64,000 nt of DNA from assembly GCA_034509425.1 (NCBI GenBank), contig JAVTVJ010000653.1:62001-126000 (forward strand), written 5' to 3'. Source of the stretch: Eopsaltria australis. Its lineage: Eukaryota; Chordata; Aves; Passeriformes; Petroicidae. Below the pieces are notes generated by a model. The model made no database searches. It worked only from the letters and a program-made list of their open reading frames with translations, and had not been told where the DNA came from. Shown here piece by piece: positions 1 through 13,310 of this stretch. The translations under genes were made by a program, and so were the position numbers. Each line of letters opens with the position of its first letter. Positions within the stretch are counted from its first letter, which is position 1.

Positions 1-1270
1 GCAAACATCTGGTACTGGCTGCTCTGTACCCCTGCAGCCATAATGAGGAATGCTGTATTAACTTCAGTTCCTGTATTTCTTTTTCTTTAATGATTCTTCA
101 TCTTCTGTTACGTTGTTCGTACAATTTCCTGTTTTATGAAATAAATGGTGTGTGGTGCATGCAGACATAAGGCTGTCCTTTTATGTTATATTGCTGTGCT
201 CTCCTTTTAGATATAAAAGCTGAAAAAACAGATTTTGCTGATTGACAACCTCTCTCCTGCCTGTCAGCAAAACAAACAAGGCTGGGAAGAATTATTCCTT
301 TTTTAACCTTTTCTGTAGTGATGCAGCACATCCAGAGAAATGGAGCCAGAGAGAGCCAGAGAAATGCGTATAAAAACACACCAGAACCATCTCTGAGCCC
401 ATCTATGTAAGAGGCTTGGCACGTGGAATATTTGGCATCTTTGAACCTCCACAGCACGTGGACAACACAGCTTTTAAAACCCAACGTTTAATCAAGAACT
501 GGAAGAGACTGTACACTTTTTTCCCCCCTTAAGACTGGATTTAATGATGAAGAAGCTTTGGTTTTATGTTCTTTCCAGGAACTGCTGACGTTGTTTTAGT
601 GACCTTAACCTCTCTAGTCTCAAATAGCTTTTTTGAAGTTATTATTAATGTAAAAGTTCCTCTATTTTATCAGTTGTAGCTTTTCTGTAAATTTCCTATG
701 GTCTTAACTATCAGCTTCAGATTTTTCACATGTTTCCTGTAAGTAATAACAATGTCCTAGAAAGTCCTTTCATAATAAATGCATTAATATGAACCAGCTT
801 TCATTTCTGCTTAATAAATTGTTTTGTTCAGGTACCTTTTATATCACTTTTGTTTCTCTGAGATGATAAATTACAAAGGTGGAAATTGTGTGTCTTGGCC
901 TTTTCCCAAATTATTAACCAATTGTCTTTCTACTGCAATACAAAAATGTGAGCTTTCATATTGCACATAATAAATTAAGCCCTATTTGACAAATAAATCC
1001 TCTCTTTTTCCCAGCACACAATATGCATTCCAAACATTGGCCCAGACCCAGTGCTCTTTTTCTGTTCCTGGCAGGAAAAAGACAGCTGAAGGTGACCTCA
1101 AATCATGTTTGACCCATCCTTGCTCTGGCTGGGGGGAACCCTGAAGCAGTGAATAGCAGAAATACTACTTCAAAGAGCACAGGGTGACAACACTTCATGG
1201 GCTGCAGGGCCACCACAGCACAGCTGAAACAGCAGGGCATGGCTGTGCCATTCTGGTGTGAGCATAGAAA

Positions 1271-1720
1271 TATAAACTGATAGAATGGACTGTGTTGGAA
1301 GGGACCCCAAATATCATCCCTGCTATGGGCAGGGACATCTTCCACCATCCCAGGTGGCTCCAAGTCCCATCCAACCTGGCTTTAAATACTTCCAGGGATG
1401 GGGCAGCCACAGCTTCTCCGGACAACCTGTGCCAGGGCCTCACCACACTTACCTTATATTCTTCCTAATACCTAATTTAAACCTGCTCTCTGTTGGTTTG
1501 AAACCATTCCCCTTGTCCTGTCACTCCAGGCCTTTGTAAATAGTGTCTTTCCATCTTTCTTGTGCATTTCTTTCACATACTGGAAGAGGCAATGAGGTCA
1601 CCCTGAGGCTTCCCTTCTCCAGGCTGAGCAATCCCAATTCTCTCAGTCTTTCCTTCAGAGGTGCTTCAACCCTCTGATCAGCTGGACACAGGACATGGGA
1701 CAATGACAGTGACTTCATAT
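1271..1720 (-). mobile_element. CR1 LINE 3' fragment
   Basis: It reads in reverse from the CR1 3' end (GTTGGAAGGGACC near 1290) through the CCCAGGTGGCTCCAAG and CAACCTGTGCCAGGGCC blocks to CTTCTCCAGGCTGAGCAA near 1620. It is 5'-truncated, as is usual for CR1. Confidence 0.85.
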
Positions 1721-3275
1721 TATCCATTTTACCACACAAATGCAAGAATCCAGGGTATCCCTGAGGTGAAGAATCTTCTCCATTAAACCTCTTGCCAGAC
1801 TAATGGGGTGCACATACTCATCTGCACGACTGAAATCTAATTCAGAGCAGGAAACCGACCCTTTAATCTGGTTCTGCACAGAAAAATCAGCTCACCAGAT
1901 GAAGTCAGTAATATTTGCCACGAAAACATCTGCCTTCATGCTTTCAAACACAACAAACCCATCACACCTACCCTGGAATCAGGAATCTGTCAGACTATGG
2001 GGCTTTGCTTGCACTTAGGTGTGGTTTTGTCCCAGCCCCTCAATATGTTTGTTGTCCATACAAATAAAGCATTTTAATACTCCTTAATACTCACTAAGCC
2101 AAAGGAAACTAATTAGCCTTACTGCTGTGTGGAGAGCTTGCACACAAAAAGACGGAGACATGCAGAATCTAATGAGTTAATAGCCATCATTTCCTACAAG
2201 TGGGGCTTCACCAGTCCTCAGGAAATTTCTCTTCTGCGTGATTTACCTGCTAACATGTGTGTTTATCTGTATTGGCAGGCTGGAAGGTCACAGATCAGCT
2301 GTACTAACAATGTTGTATGTTTAGGCATTTCACATAAAGGATAAATGTCATTTACTATCTAGTTTCCAAGGCTTCCTTAAACATCTCTTCTGTTTCTTAT
2401 CAGCAGGAATTCAAAAACAAAAGTTTTCTACTTACGTGTCATTTTACATTTAATGGGATTAATTGTACTTGAATATTTTCTGCGTCTTTAATTGAATGCT
2501 TCAAGTTTGTTTATTAAACTTAAAAGAAAATCTAAATAAAACAAACCCTCTGGTTATATTTATAACACTTAATTTAAAACATTACAGATCTTTTCTTCCT
2601 ACAGCTACAGAGGGGGGTTGCCAGAGTTCATACATAAAAACTCAGAGTCTTGGTTGTTTCCTGAGGTAATTTATAGGATTACTTTGGACCTCTTCTTTTA
2701 TTCTCAAGGAATACTTCTGGCTTCATGTTCAATGACCAAATAATTAAATTTTTAAATGCTTGCATGCAGCAGAACCCAAAATCTAGGCTGCACCTGCAGG
2801 TCCTGATGCTTCTTTGCCTGTGTGTCTGCAAGCTAAAACGGGAAATGAACTTTTCACCCCATCCCTTTCCTACTCTCACTGAAATACAAATGTCTCAGTA
2901 GACTTTAAATGGAACCCAGAGCAGCAGAGACTCTGCAGTTGAGTAGGTCACATATTTAACTGGCATGAAAGGACTTCTAGGCCGTCTTTGAAAATACTTC
3001 CTTTTCCATCCCATGACTGCTGCCTGAAATGCACAGGCAGACTTACATAGAAAAAACCTCCATATCCTCAAATCACCTGTCTGAAAGCTTCAGGGAATAG
3101 GGTATGCTGCATAGTTAATTTTTTTTCCTCTTCCAGAGGCATTTAATGGTCATGTACTGCAGCCCTCTGCCTCTCACAGGAGTTGAAAAACATAAAAATC
3201 CCGGTCAGTAGGCACTTGTTCAACAAGCCCTAATTGCTCTGAAGCACCTGATTTCCTACACAATGTCAGATACAG

Positions 3276-3455
3276 AGGGTCATGTCTGCCCAGAGAAGCT
3301 GGGGCTGCCCCTGGATCTCTGGAAGTGTCCAAGACCTGGTTGGATGGGGCTTGGAGCAGCCTGGGATAGTGAAAGGTGTCCCCATCAATGGCAGGGGGTT
3401 GGAACTGGATGAACTTTGAGTTCCCTTCCAACCCAAACCATTCCATGATTCTATG
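3276..3455 (+). mobile_element. CR1 LINE 3' fragment
   Basis: Sense-orientation CR1 end with GGTTGGATGGGGCTTGGAGC, GGCAGGGGGTTGGAACT and the terminal CCATTCCATGATTCTATG repeat. It is truncated to about 180 bases. Confidence 0.9.
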
Positions 3456-3874
3456 TTGTAATGTCATAATCCCCAAGATTCCAGAAATGGAGCAGGCTGC
3501 AGGTGAACTCACTCATCCTCTCCTCCATGCTCCAGGCAGTCCTGCTCTCAGCACAGAGGCTTTTCAGAGGTACCCATGCTCTGTGCAGGAAGCCCAGACA
3601 CCCGCAAGGAACCAGGTCCCCAAAATTTAATCTGTACTAACTGTAGGTACCTATATTTCTTTTTCTTGGAGTCAGACACCCCTTTTCTAAATCCAGCCAC
3701 CAGAAATGTAGGCATCCAACCTACCACATCTAATTTAATTCATGCTATGGTCTGTAAAGAGACAGGTACCCTCAAAAGGCAGTTCAAGCCACCTGGTTTA
3801 ATTGCTTGGTTTTAGAGGTATTGATTTGGAGACCATTTCACTCTCTTTGGAGACTTTCTTGCTTTCTACAGCTC

Positions 3875-4185
3875 CCTGACAGGAGGTCATAGCCAGGTGG
3901 GGATCGGCCTCTTCTTCTTGGCAACCAGTGACAGGAGAAAAGGACATGGCCTCAAACTGCAGCAGAAGAGGCTCAGGTTGGACATCAGAAAGAATTCTTC
4001 ACAGAAAGGATTGTCAAGCGTTGGGAGGAGCTGCTCAGAGAGGTAGAAGAGTCACCATTCCTGGTGGTGTTCAAGAAATGACTGGACATGGCACTCAGTA
4101 CTCTGCTCTGGTTGTCAGGGTGGTGACCAGTCAAAGTTTGGACTTGATGATCTTTGAGGTCTTTTCCAACCTAAATGATTCTGTA
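3875..4185 (+). mobile_element. CR1 LINE 3' fragment, divergent subfamily
   Basis: Sense CR1 of a different subfamily from its neighbour: GACAGGAGGTCATAGCCAGG, a CAGCAGAAGAGGCTCAGGTT block, then a GACTTGATGATCTTTGAGGT end and a terminal AATGATTCTGT. Confidence 0.85.
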
Positions 4186-5736
4186 AAAAATTCTGAATTT
4201 TCTTTGTTCCTCTCCTCTCTCTGCTGGAGACAGCTAAATTTTGGGTAGGTAGTGAAAAAGGAGCTGAGCAGCACCATGGCTCAGCAGGTGTACTAATGAC
4301 CCCACCAGAGCATTTTGGGAAAAAGAAGTTTGAAACTAATCTCTTTAATGGTGATAGCCACAGAAAAATCCTGTGCAACTGTTTGCAACTTCCTCAGCCC
4401 TAATCCTTTCACGGGATTTTCACTTAGGTAGGCATTGGCATCTTCTGTCCAAAAATGCCTGAGAGAGCACAGCCATGTTCTTAAGGTTACACAATTTCCA
4501 CATCTAAAAGGCCACATTTTAGTTTTGACAGCAGTGACACCAGGGCAGCCCAGAACCTCTGGTGCAGAGCTCTCAAGCACAGGTCTGTCACTGAGATTTA
4601 AGGTGCTGACTTTTCACGTGTGGGATTTGCAAATTCACTCAATTGAAGGGCAGGCTTTCATCAGGTTGTAAACCCATCCAAGCTGAAAGGTAATGCTGAG
4701 CGATGGGTACAAACAGCCTGAAATTGAGATGTCTCATAAATTTGGGACAAAATGTCTGCTCACAGAACATATCATCACTCAGCCTGGGAATCAATATCCC
4801 ATCAGGTCTGGGCTGTCCCATCAGGCCTGCAGTTTCTATCTCACTGACATTTTCCTTGCTTTTGGGGAGGCCACATGTTATTTTCCTGACCCTGCATAGC
4901 CCCACAGCTCCAATCTGGTGTTTACTGAGAACAGGTGGTGCTCACTTCCCATAATGCGAGCTGCCCATAGATTCTGAGTGTCATCGACATCGTCCCTGCC
5001 TCCTCTGCCTCTGCTGCTTTCTTAAAGAACCTTTGTCAGGAGAGGGCTAACTCATGTTGGAACAGATGTGCCCCTGCTCAAGGGGGAGACGAGGAAAGCA
5101 TTTCTGTGCAGCTCTGTCTCCCTGCAGAGACGTGTCTGACTCTGTGACATGCTCAGCCAAGACAGCAGCGTGGTCTTCACTCTGTTCCACCCCTCTCCAC
5201 TCGCCGCCTTGTCCCTGTCATTAAAAATCTGGTAGCTTGTGGAATCAGAAAATAATTTAGATAAAAGGCTTTCAATCAAAATGTCTATTAATATTCAATT
5301 TAAAGGAAATATTTTTAAAGTTCTTTTTCCAGACAGCAGAACATGAGGGCTAAAGCCACTGTAAGACTCAAAATACCCCAACATTAATCACAGCCCCTTC
5401 TGTCTGCAGGTCAAAGTAGCAAAACACATTAATTAAACAAATTTATTTAAAACTGAGATCAGGCAATAAGCAGGAAGCAAATTGCAGGGAAAGCTAGTCA
5501 TTAACCTGATTTCTCTCTTCCCTGCCTCCTCCGCTGATGCTGTACTGACTGCAGCTTCTGCCTCTGGCAGGCTTAATGAATATTCACCATGATAAAGAGT
5601 CTGAAACAGCACATCCAGTGCAAACAGCGTGCACTGAAAAACCCTCTCTGTGTCATTTGCAGCATCTCTGCGGACATTCTGGCTTCACTGATCATCTCTA
5701 AGCCTTTTTGGGATTAAAAAGCCCATTTAATCTTTC

Positions 5737-5798
5737 TTTTTTTTTTTTTTTTTCCTGATAAACAAAACAAATCAAAAACTCAACCCACAAAAAAAAAA
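5737..5798. repeat. T17 run followed by A10 run
   Basis: Seventeen T at 5737-5753 and ten A at 5789-5798 separated by AC-rich sequence; the two could pair as a weak hairpin. No element is recognised around them. Confidence 0.8.
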
Positions 5799-6033
5799 GA
5801 AAGCAAACAAAAATCCATCATCAGCATGATAAAATGACAGATATAGGACTGAGGGACAGAAAAATTATTCAGTCAGAACAAAACTGAACCAGTTTAACTA
5901 TCACTTGGTCAAACAACCCCAACGACTTTGTCAAATTGGAATATTAAACAAAAACCCAAATAATTCCCACTCTCTGCCCACCCATCTCCTTGACCTGTTC
6001 TGCAGTAATGAACCAGGAGGTGGAAACAAAATG

Positions 6034-6091
6034 GACATGAACAAAATGGAAACTTCTCTCCAGACATGAACAAAATGGAAACTTGTCCCCA
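6034..6091. repeat. Tandem duplication, 29-bp unit, two copies
   Basis: The unit starts GACATGAACAAAATGGAAAC and is repeated once at 29-base spacing (starts 6034 and 6063) with one or two differences near the end. Confidence 0.85.
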
Positions 6092-8010
6092 CCAAGGAGC
6101 CTGTAGCTTTAATCCAGTGCTTGGGTTTAAAGTCAGTACCATTAAACAGGGTAATTATAGCACACATGTTGTGGGAGATTTGTAACCCCCCACTGCTCCG
6201 ACATCCAGACACAAAGCAAGGGGAGGTCATTTCCAGCTCACTCTCAGGTTACTGTCCATGCTGACACCGACAATTAATTTAAATGGAGATTATTTACCTC
6301 GTTATAAAAAACCAATTTTACATGGCTGTGTATTAAAGTAATTGTCTCAGATATCAAATAGCCCTGCCAGCATATTCTGAGATAGAGGAAAGCATAATTT
6401 GATTTGCTTGCTAGCACAGCCTGCTGGGGCCAGAGCACAGCCCGGGGTAAATGGCTTCTCGCAGCTGCTGAAGGAGCAAACAGAGCATGGGGTCTGCAGC
6501 TCCTCTCTCTCCCCTTTGGCTAAAAGAGGCCTTTCCTCCCATGAAAACATCGATTTTTCCAGGTAATATCCTTCTACTGCTGTACTTGTGCCCAGTCCTG
6601 CTCCCACAGGTAGAATTTTAACCCCTTCCTCCCCAAACTGAGGGTTAATCTGCTGCATCACTGGAACTGCCTGTGCACACATCCAGGATGCTCTCTATCA
6701 TCTTTTTAGCTCTAATCAAATGTTGGACTGGGGGATGCAGAACTGAACGTTTGTGTCACATGCAGAGGTGATTAGAGAGACATTACTCCTGCAATCTAAG
6801 AAAAAATATTTTGGGGGGGTATTTCCCTAGGTCTGCAGGCTCACAGTGACTGTTTTAAAGAGTTCATAGTTGAAAACAGACCCTCCCCAAAAAAATAAAC
6901 CCAAACCCAAACCAACCGACCAAAAAACCCCAAATTATTTTCATCTTATAAATGTGTTTTTAAGACAGTGTGGGCAGTTACAGCACCAGCCACCCTGCCC
7001 TTGTAAGGGAAAGAGCAGTGAGTAGTGCAGGAAAATTGAAATTGGAGCTGGGGGGAGTGCTCTGCCCCTCAGGACCTGGGGAGGCTGTGGGTTGTGCCTG
7101 AGGACAATGTCCCCCTGAAGATCTGTGGTGGGTTGGTCTCGCTGCCACAGAGGAAAGGCTTTTCTTTGCTTTCAGATCAAACCAGGTGCTATGCAGCCTA
7201 AATGCCCTAATTAAATGTCCTTAAATTCCCTAAACTGAATTACTGGAGCAGCAAGCAGCTACCCAGATCCCTGCTGAAAGCTGATTTTAAGAGTGCTTGG
7301 TAACACATCCCAAAAAAGTGGTCTTTGAGTCAGATCTTTAAAAAGTTTTGAGCTTTGTGGCTCACATCTTTTGTATGAGACCAGGAGTGGTGATGGCACT
7401 CTAACCACTTTCAGGAAGCTGTTGCTGTGGGTGGGGTTTGCCTCTGTTATATAAAGACATTAAATATTGTAAAGAGAGCAAAAGCCACTGCAGAAGACAA
7501 AGCCCTGAATGTCAGGAGGACAGAACATGTCTGTGCACTGCCTAATCCATATTATGGAAAGCCAATTCTGGTTACTGGCTTCTGTCAGATTGAAATAAAA
7601 AATAATTTTATTCCAACATACAAGCCCTTTCATGTGAGAGACAACAGCTCCAGCGAGCATCATAAATCCTGCTGTGAAGGTGAAAAGAAGGAGCATTTCC
7701 TGGCTGCTGCTGGAGCCTGTAACCGTGCCCTGCAGCCAGCCAGCCCCCTCCTCCCCTTGCTCCCTGCTGGATGAGCTGTTGAACTGGAGCCAAAGCACAG
7801 ACCTGCTTTCTTTCCAAGCATCTCCTGCCACTGGAGGCCACTCTTCATCTATGGGGTGATACAGGATCCTCTTGGACTCCTGTCTGCAGCAACCACAGCC
7901 ACCTTCTGCCTCAGCCCCCATCTCAAAGGCTGCCTGTGATTGATCCCCGAAGCAGGAAAATTTCAGGTTACTCAAAGGAAAGGCAGGATTAAATGTTCTA
8001 GTGTTGGATT

Positions 8011-8307
8011 TCTATTTACAAGGACCTGGAGTGACAGGACAAGGGGAATGGCTTCAGACAGAGGACAGGTTTAGAGTAGATATTAGAAAAAAAATCCTTC
8101 CCTGTGAGGGTGGTGAGGCCCTGGCACAGGGTGCCCAGAGAAGCTGTGGCTGCTCCTGGATCCCTGGCAGTGCCCAAGGTCGGGTTGAATGGAGCTCTGA
8201 ACAGCCTGGGATAGTGGAAGATGTCCCTGCCCATGGCAGGGCGTGGAACAGGATCTTTGAGGTCCTTTTCAACCCAGGCCATTCCATGATTCTGTGATTC
8301 CATGTTT
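8011..8307 (+). mobile_element. CR1 LINE 3' fragment
   Basis: Sense CR1: GTGACAGGACAAGGGGAATG, GAGGCCCTGGCACAGGGTGC, GATAGTGGAAGATGTCCCTG and the terminal CCATGATTCTGTGATTCCAT repeat. Confidence 0.92.
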
Positions 8308-11300
8308 TCTTGGACAGGCTTAGATTGGTTTCATTTGTGTCCATCTTTTAGAGTGAACACTGCTGAGAGAATTGATTTCAATTCAGTCCCTGCCTCCTGC
8401 TTGCCCACAACAAAACTTTATCAAGTACCAGTCCCTACAGCTCTGAAAACCTTCCACAGGTACCCTCACCTGAGCACAGCCCAAATTACTGCTGGTGCAC
8501 AAACAGCAGAGAGTCCAGCACAGCTCCCAAAACCAAGTGCTGGCAGGCAAGAGAGAATCCCCTCTGTTTCAATGAGCACAATTTAAAGAAAGACAGTAAC
8601 TATGGAAACTCGAAGCATCAATTTTAGCCTTTCAAGGCAGAATCTAATTTTAACCAACTAATTGGGTGCTTGAAGTGGTAGTGAAAGGAAAAGGGGCACA
8701 TTTTTGTCAGTGCTCTTGGAGGCGTCTATTTTAAACATGAATGAATGTGTGAGATCCACAATTTAGAGAGGATAGGATAGTAATGGAGCAGGGACATGTG
8801 AGAAATGGTCTTAGAGATAATTCTTTCTTTCTTACAGACTTCAACCATTCCTCTTGTATTTGGTTCTCACCCCAGCAGCCCAAACCACTGCAATCTCCAG
8901 GCCAGATGATTTCAGAGTAAAGCTTTCTGCTTGGATATTCTTTAAAAAAACCTCAAACACACAAAGCTTCAGACAGTGGGAAATGCAGTTCCTTGTCTCT
9001 CAGAGGCTGAAGGTGGCTCTGAACATCAGAGCTGACACCTGTTCCCTGGCTCCCTGTGGCTCTGATCTCAAATAAAGGGATAATTTTACCAGTATTTTAT
9101 AGATGAAACCTGAAACTGGCCTTTTCTCTATCTATGAAGGGGAAGAAAGGGCACTATTAATGTTTAATTTAGTTTGATTTTGTAACTGATTTCACAATAT
9201 TAAAAGTAAACTATACCATACAGGTCCATAAAATCAATTTAGGCCTACAAAATCCTTCAGCTGACCTACTTTGACTAGTTTACCACAAAACCTCTGCAAA
9301 CTTTTTGCCTCTGAAAGCCAATTAACCAAATACTAACCAATGTCTATTTTGATTCTCTCCAACGTGGCTGTTAGCCAGCAACCTGCCCTGAAAGACATCT
9401 GTCACTGTAATACCTTCCTCAAAATGGGGCTGTAAAGCTGAAGACATCAAAGGCCTCAAAACAGACTCTGGCAGTCACAGCACTCTTTCCCTTCCACAAT
9501 ATATATGTCACATTAGCAGCTTCCCATCATCTCCTGTTAGGATCACATCCCATTATTATTCCTTGCTTACTGATATGGGGTGAATGGAGCTAACAATATT
9601 CCACATCAGTTAAAAAGGAATCTTAATTAAATGTGATGAGGAAGTGCTAATACAATATGATAAGCCCCCTGGATAAGCACGCTCCATAATTTCTCTCATT
9701 TTCAGAATCCTTTAAACATTCTTGGAAAGAAAATGGAGGTGACTTTGAAAAGACTCCTCACATCCCTTCTCCAGCTGCAGAAATAGTTTTGCTCTTTCCA
9801 GTGCTTGCAAGGCCCACATTTGGAGGATTTTTTCTCAGGTTGTAGGTAAATCCAGATGTTATGATTATTGAGAGTCATCTGGGCCTTTAACCCTTTAAAG
9901 CAGATGTTTTGGTGCTGCCTGGCTGCTCTGGAAGCCTGGACCTAATGGATCATGGAGCCAAACCTTCCGTCTATCCACTGCTGCAGCTATAGGTGTCTTC
10001 TCAAAACTGAGCCATGTGATGAATTAGGATTTTCAAGGGGTTTTTATAGGTGTAATTCTGCATGCAGATCTATCAAATATCAAACCCCAGCTCTGGATAG
10101 TTGTTAAAATCCCATTTAAGTGGGTTTATGAACCTCCTAACTTGTGCAGTGCTTTATTCTACTCGATCACACAAATTGAGATCCCAAACTGCTGAGTGAT
10201 GTTCTGCAAAGGCCACACAATACTGAAACAAAATCAACTTAACAAAAAGATAACTTGAGGGGGGATAATACACAATTAAGGAATATCAAGGTGTGGTTAC
10301 CTAAGTAAAGCTGAGATCAAATTTAAAAGTTGCTCAAAATGGATGGCAGCACATTGCAAATTCACTTCAACAGTTACAGCTGCCTTTGTGTCTTGTCCCT
10401 CAGACTTCACTTTCTTAAATATTAATCAGATAGTGAGTATTTAGTCTGGGAGGCTCTTTGAAGCCTAACACACAAAAAGTGGGTAGAGCTATCTCACTTG
10501 ATCACTGTAACCATTTCAGAATAGACCCCTCATAATCCCAGTGTAAGAGTTTGTAAATTATATGCTTTGTATTTCAATATTTTTATTTTAATTTTATAGC
10601 CCCAGTCATTCTTTAAGCCAAGAATTGTTCCCTCAATGGAACAGTTGGAGAAATGGCTCAGACCTGTCTTTCCACGTAAAATGATGCTTTACATCATTCT
10701 CAGGAAATGCTCATTTGCTGATGAACTCTCTTTCAAGAAAGGCTCGAATAGTTGTAGTAAAATATTCAAAACTTATTTATTTAATATTCCTGCCATTTTA
10801 CTTCTCTGAATGAAATATTAAAAATGGAAGACCTGGCTCAAAATGAGCAGGAAGATCAAATCTGGGGAATTAATTATTACAGATAGATTGTAATGGATGT
10901 AAAATGGGTATCTGGGAGCAAAGGGGAAATTAACTTTGTTTCCACATTATTGCTTAATGGAGGCTGACTTAGGGAAAAATCCTACCCTGGTTAAATTGAA
11001 GAAAATTTCTTTTAGTTGTGATTCCTTTAAATGAACAGGCAGGGAAAAAATCAAGGACAGACTGTATCTGGATTGATAGCATAGTTACTTTCCTTCCAGG
11101 AAATGTGTCATATGCTCAGGTAACTAGGACAAGCTGTCAAAGAATAGAAACATTTAAAAGATCTAAGTATTCATAAAGGCTAAAAGGTGATATTATTGCT
11201 TCTTGAATCCTTCAAAAGGAATTTTAATTTACCATCTGGTGGAATTTACATGTAGAATATTTTAAAACTATTTTAGCACTGAATTAAACTTTACACTTTC

Positions 11301-11529
11301 ATTTTCCTGTTGTAATTGTGCGTTTTAAACGTGTCTGTGTTAACATAAAACTGGCTCATGGGTTTTGAGTTTCTGCAATTCTTGAGGTGGTGACTGAATT
11401 CTGAATTTTACACATCAGAGTTACTTTCCCAGCATCTTTTTCAGTCCCACCACTACCAGGTGAGGTCATGGAGGAAAGGACTTCTTACATCATCAGCTCT
11501 GTATCTGGAAGAAGCTGAGTGGGTGCTAT

Positions 11530-11975
11530 CACAGAATTTTTAGGATTGGAAGGGACTTCTGGAGATCATTCACTTCTACCCCCTTGCCAAGGCAGGGGCA
11601 CCTGCAGCAGGTGACACAGGAATGTGTCCAGGTGGGTTTGGAATGTCTCCAGAGAGGGAGATGTCTTGACCTCCATGAGCAGCCTGTTCCAGTGTTCTGC
11701 CATCTTAAAGTGATGAAATTCCTCCTCCTGTTGAGCTGTGTTTTAGTTTATGGCCATTACTCCTTGAAAAGAGTCTGGCACCATCCTCTGACAGCCTTTG
11801 GAGATATTTATATGCGTTAATGAGATCCCCTCTCAGTCTTCTCTTCTCCAGACTAAACAGGCCCAGTTCCTGCAGTCTTTACTTATAAAAGTGATGCTCC
11901 TGACTCCTCATCATCTTTGTGGCCCCCACTGGACCCTCTCCAGTGGCTCCTTGTCTTTCTTGGACTGTAGAGTTC
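11530..11975 (-). mobile_element. CR1 LINE 3' fragment
   Basis: Reverse CR1 of the subfamily with a CAGCAGGTGACACAGGAATG block, CAGCCTGTTCCAGTGTTCTG and AGATCCCCTCTCAGTCTTCT. About 445 bases, 5'-truncated. Confidence 0.88.
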
Positions 11976-12045
11976 TGTCTCAGCTTTGGTGCATGAGTTG
12001 GCAACTCTTTGTTGCAAAGGTGTGAGACCAGCATGTGACAGAACC

Positions 12046-12104
12046 ACGAAATCACAGAATCACTGGGTTGGAAGAGACCTCTAAGATCATCGAGTCCAAC
12101 CCAA
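12046..12104 (-). mobile_element. Very short CR1 3' end
   Basis: Only the last 60 or so bases of a CR1 remain (CACTGGGTTGGAAGAGACCT and CATCGAGTCCAACCC), just beyond another CR1 in the same orientation. It could be a separate short insertion or the displaced end of a second copy. Confidence 0.8.
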
Positions 12105-12999
12105 GAAGGGGAGCACAAAGTCAAAAATGCTTCATCCTCAGACTGTGCAACCTGGCAATTCCATAAAAGGGGATTTTTTCCAGCTATTTCAATAGATTCC
12201 CTCACTGGAAAGGGGAAAAAAACCCCAAAAAACCAACTTCTGCAGAAAAATGCCAATTGCCTGGGCAGCAGCAAAAGCTGCCATTCATTAATCTTGTTAT
12301 GCCTTGCCCCACTAAGCACCAGGTGTAAATGGCTGCAGTCCTTAAATTGCTCCATATGCTCTCTATGACCCACAACTGCAGCACCAAACATCACTTAAAT
12401 GTATTCCCCTTATACCAGACTCGAAGAAGAAAGAGCTTGGGGTAGCCAGCAGAAACACAGAGCACGACAACAAGGAGAAAAAAGCTCTATTTATATCTCT
12501 TCCTGCTGACACATGGAATAGCACACACTTCATTCAAGCATACACGCAGCTGCTCAGTGGCTGGAATTTCTGCAGTGGCTTCGAGGCTCGAGGAAGTGCA
12601 GGCAAAGCAGATATTCTCTGTGCAGAGGAGGAAAGGCAGCAAAAGTGTGCTTTGAAATGCTCTGGTTGATCTAGTTCATTCTGCTCACCAGGGAGACATA
12701 CAATTCGGTATTCAGAAACATGTGTGCATATTTCCTGAAACTAGCACGAATATTTAATAGCTCTTCTTGCAAAAAAACAAGATAATCATGCCTGCAGATC
12801 TTGCACAAGCAGCTCTGGACCATTTTTGCCTCAGCAATCATCCAATTTGCATCTCTAGTGAAACAACTCAGTGAGCAGGCAAACAGATTTTTGTCTCTGT
12901 GCTTGAGCAGATCTGCCAATTGCTTAAAGTGTCAGTCTTCAGGCAGGGACAATACCTGGAGACAGGACAAATATTTAGGCTCAATGGCAAATACCAGAG

Positions 13000-13310
13000 A
13001 GAGACTCCTCATCAGGACCTGCAGTGATAGGAACACTGTCACTATAGCTGGGGGAACGGATTCAAACTGAAATAGGGGAAATTCAGGTTACAGGAGAAAT
13101 TCTTCCCTGTGAGGGTGGGGAGGCCCTGGCACAGGGTGCCCAGGGAAGCTGTGGCTGCCCCATCCCTGGAAGTGCCCAAGGCCAGGTTGGATGGGGCTTG
13201 GAGCAACCTGGGATAGTGGGAGGTGTCCTTGCCCAGGGCAGGGGGGTGAAACAGGATTATCTTTAAGGTCCCTTCCAACCCAAATAATTCTGTGATTCTA
13301 TGATTCTAAC
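13000..13310 (+). mobile_element. CR1 LINE 3' fragment
   Basis: Sense CR1 with AATTCTTCCCTGTGAGGGTG, GGCCAGGTTGGATGGGGCTT, TTTAAGGTCCCTTCCAACCC and two to three copies of the terminal ATTCTGTG/ATTCTATG octamer. Confidence 0.92.

Noticed and set aside
7460..7975. 171-codon minus-strand ORF in the sense orientation of the gene
   Set aside because: It was considered as possible constant exon 3, but it lacks the NSWTFKYGPGN block and lysine-rich tail and has no homology I can recognise.
11879..12394. 171-codon minus-strand ORF
   Set aside because: Part of it is CR1 sequence and the rest has no domain; a chance ORF.
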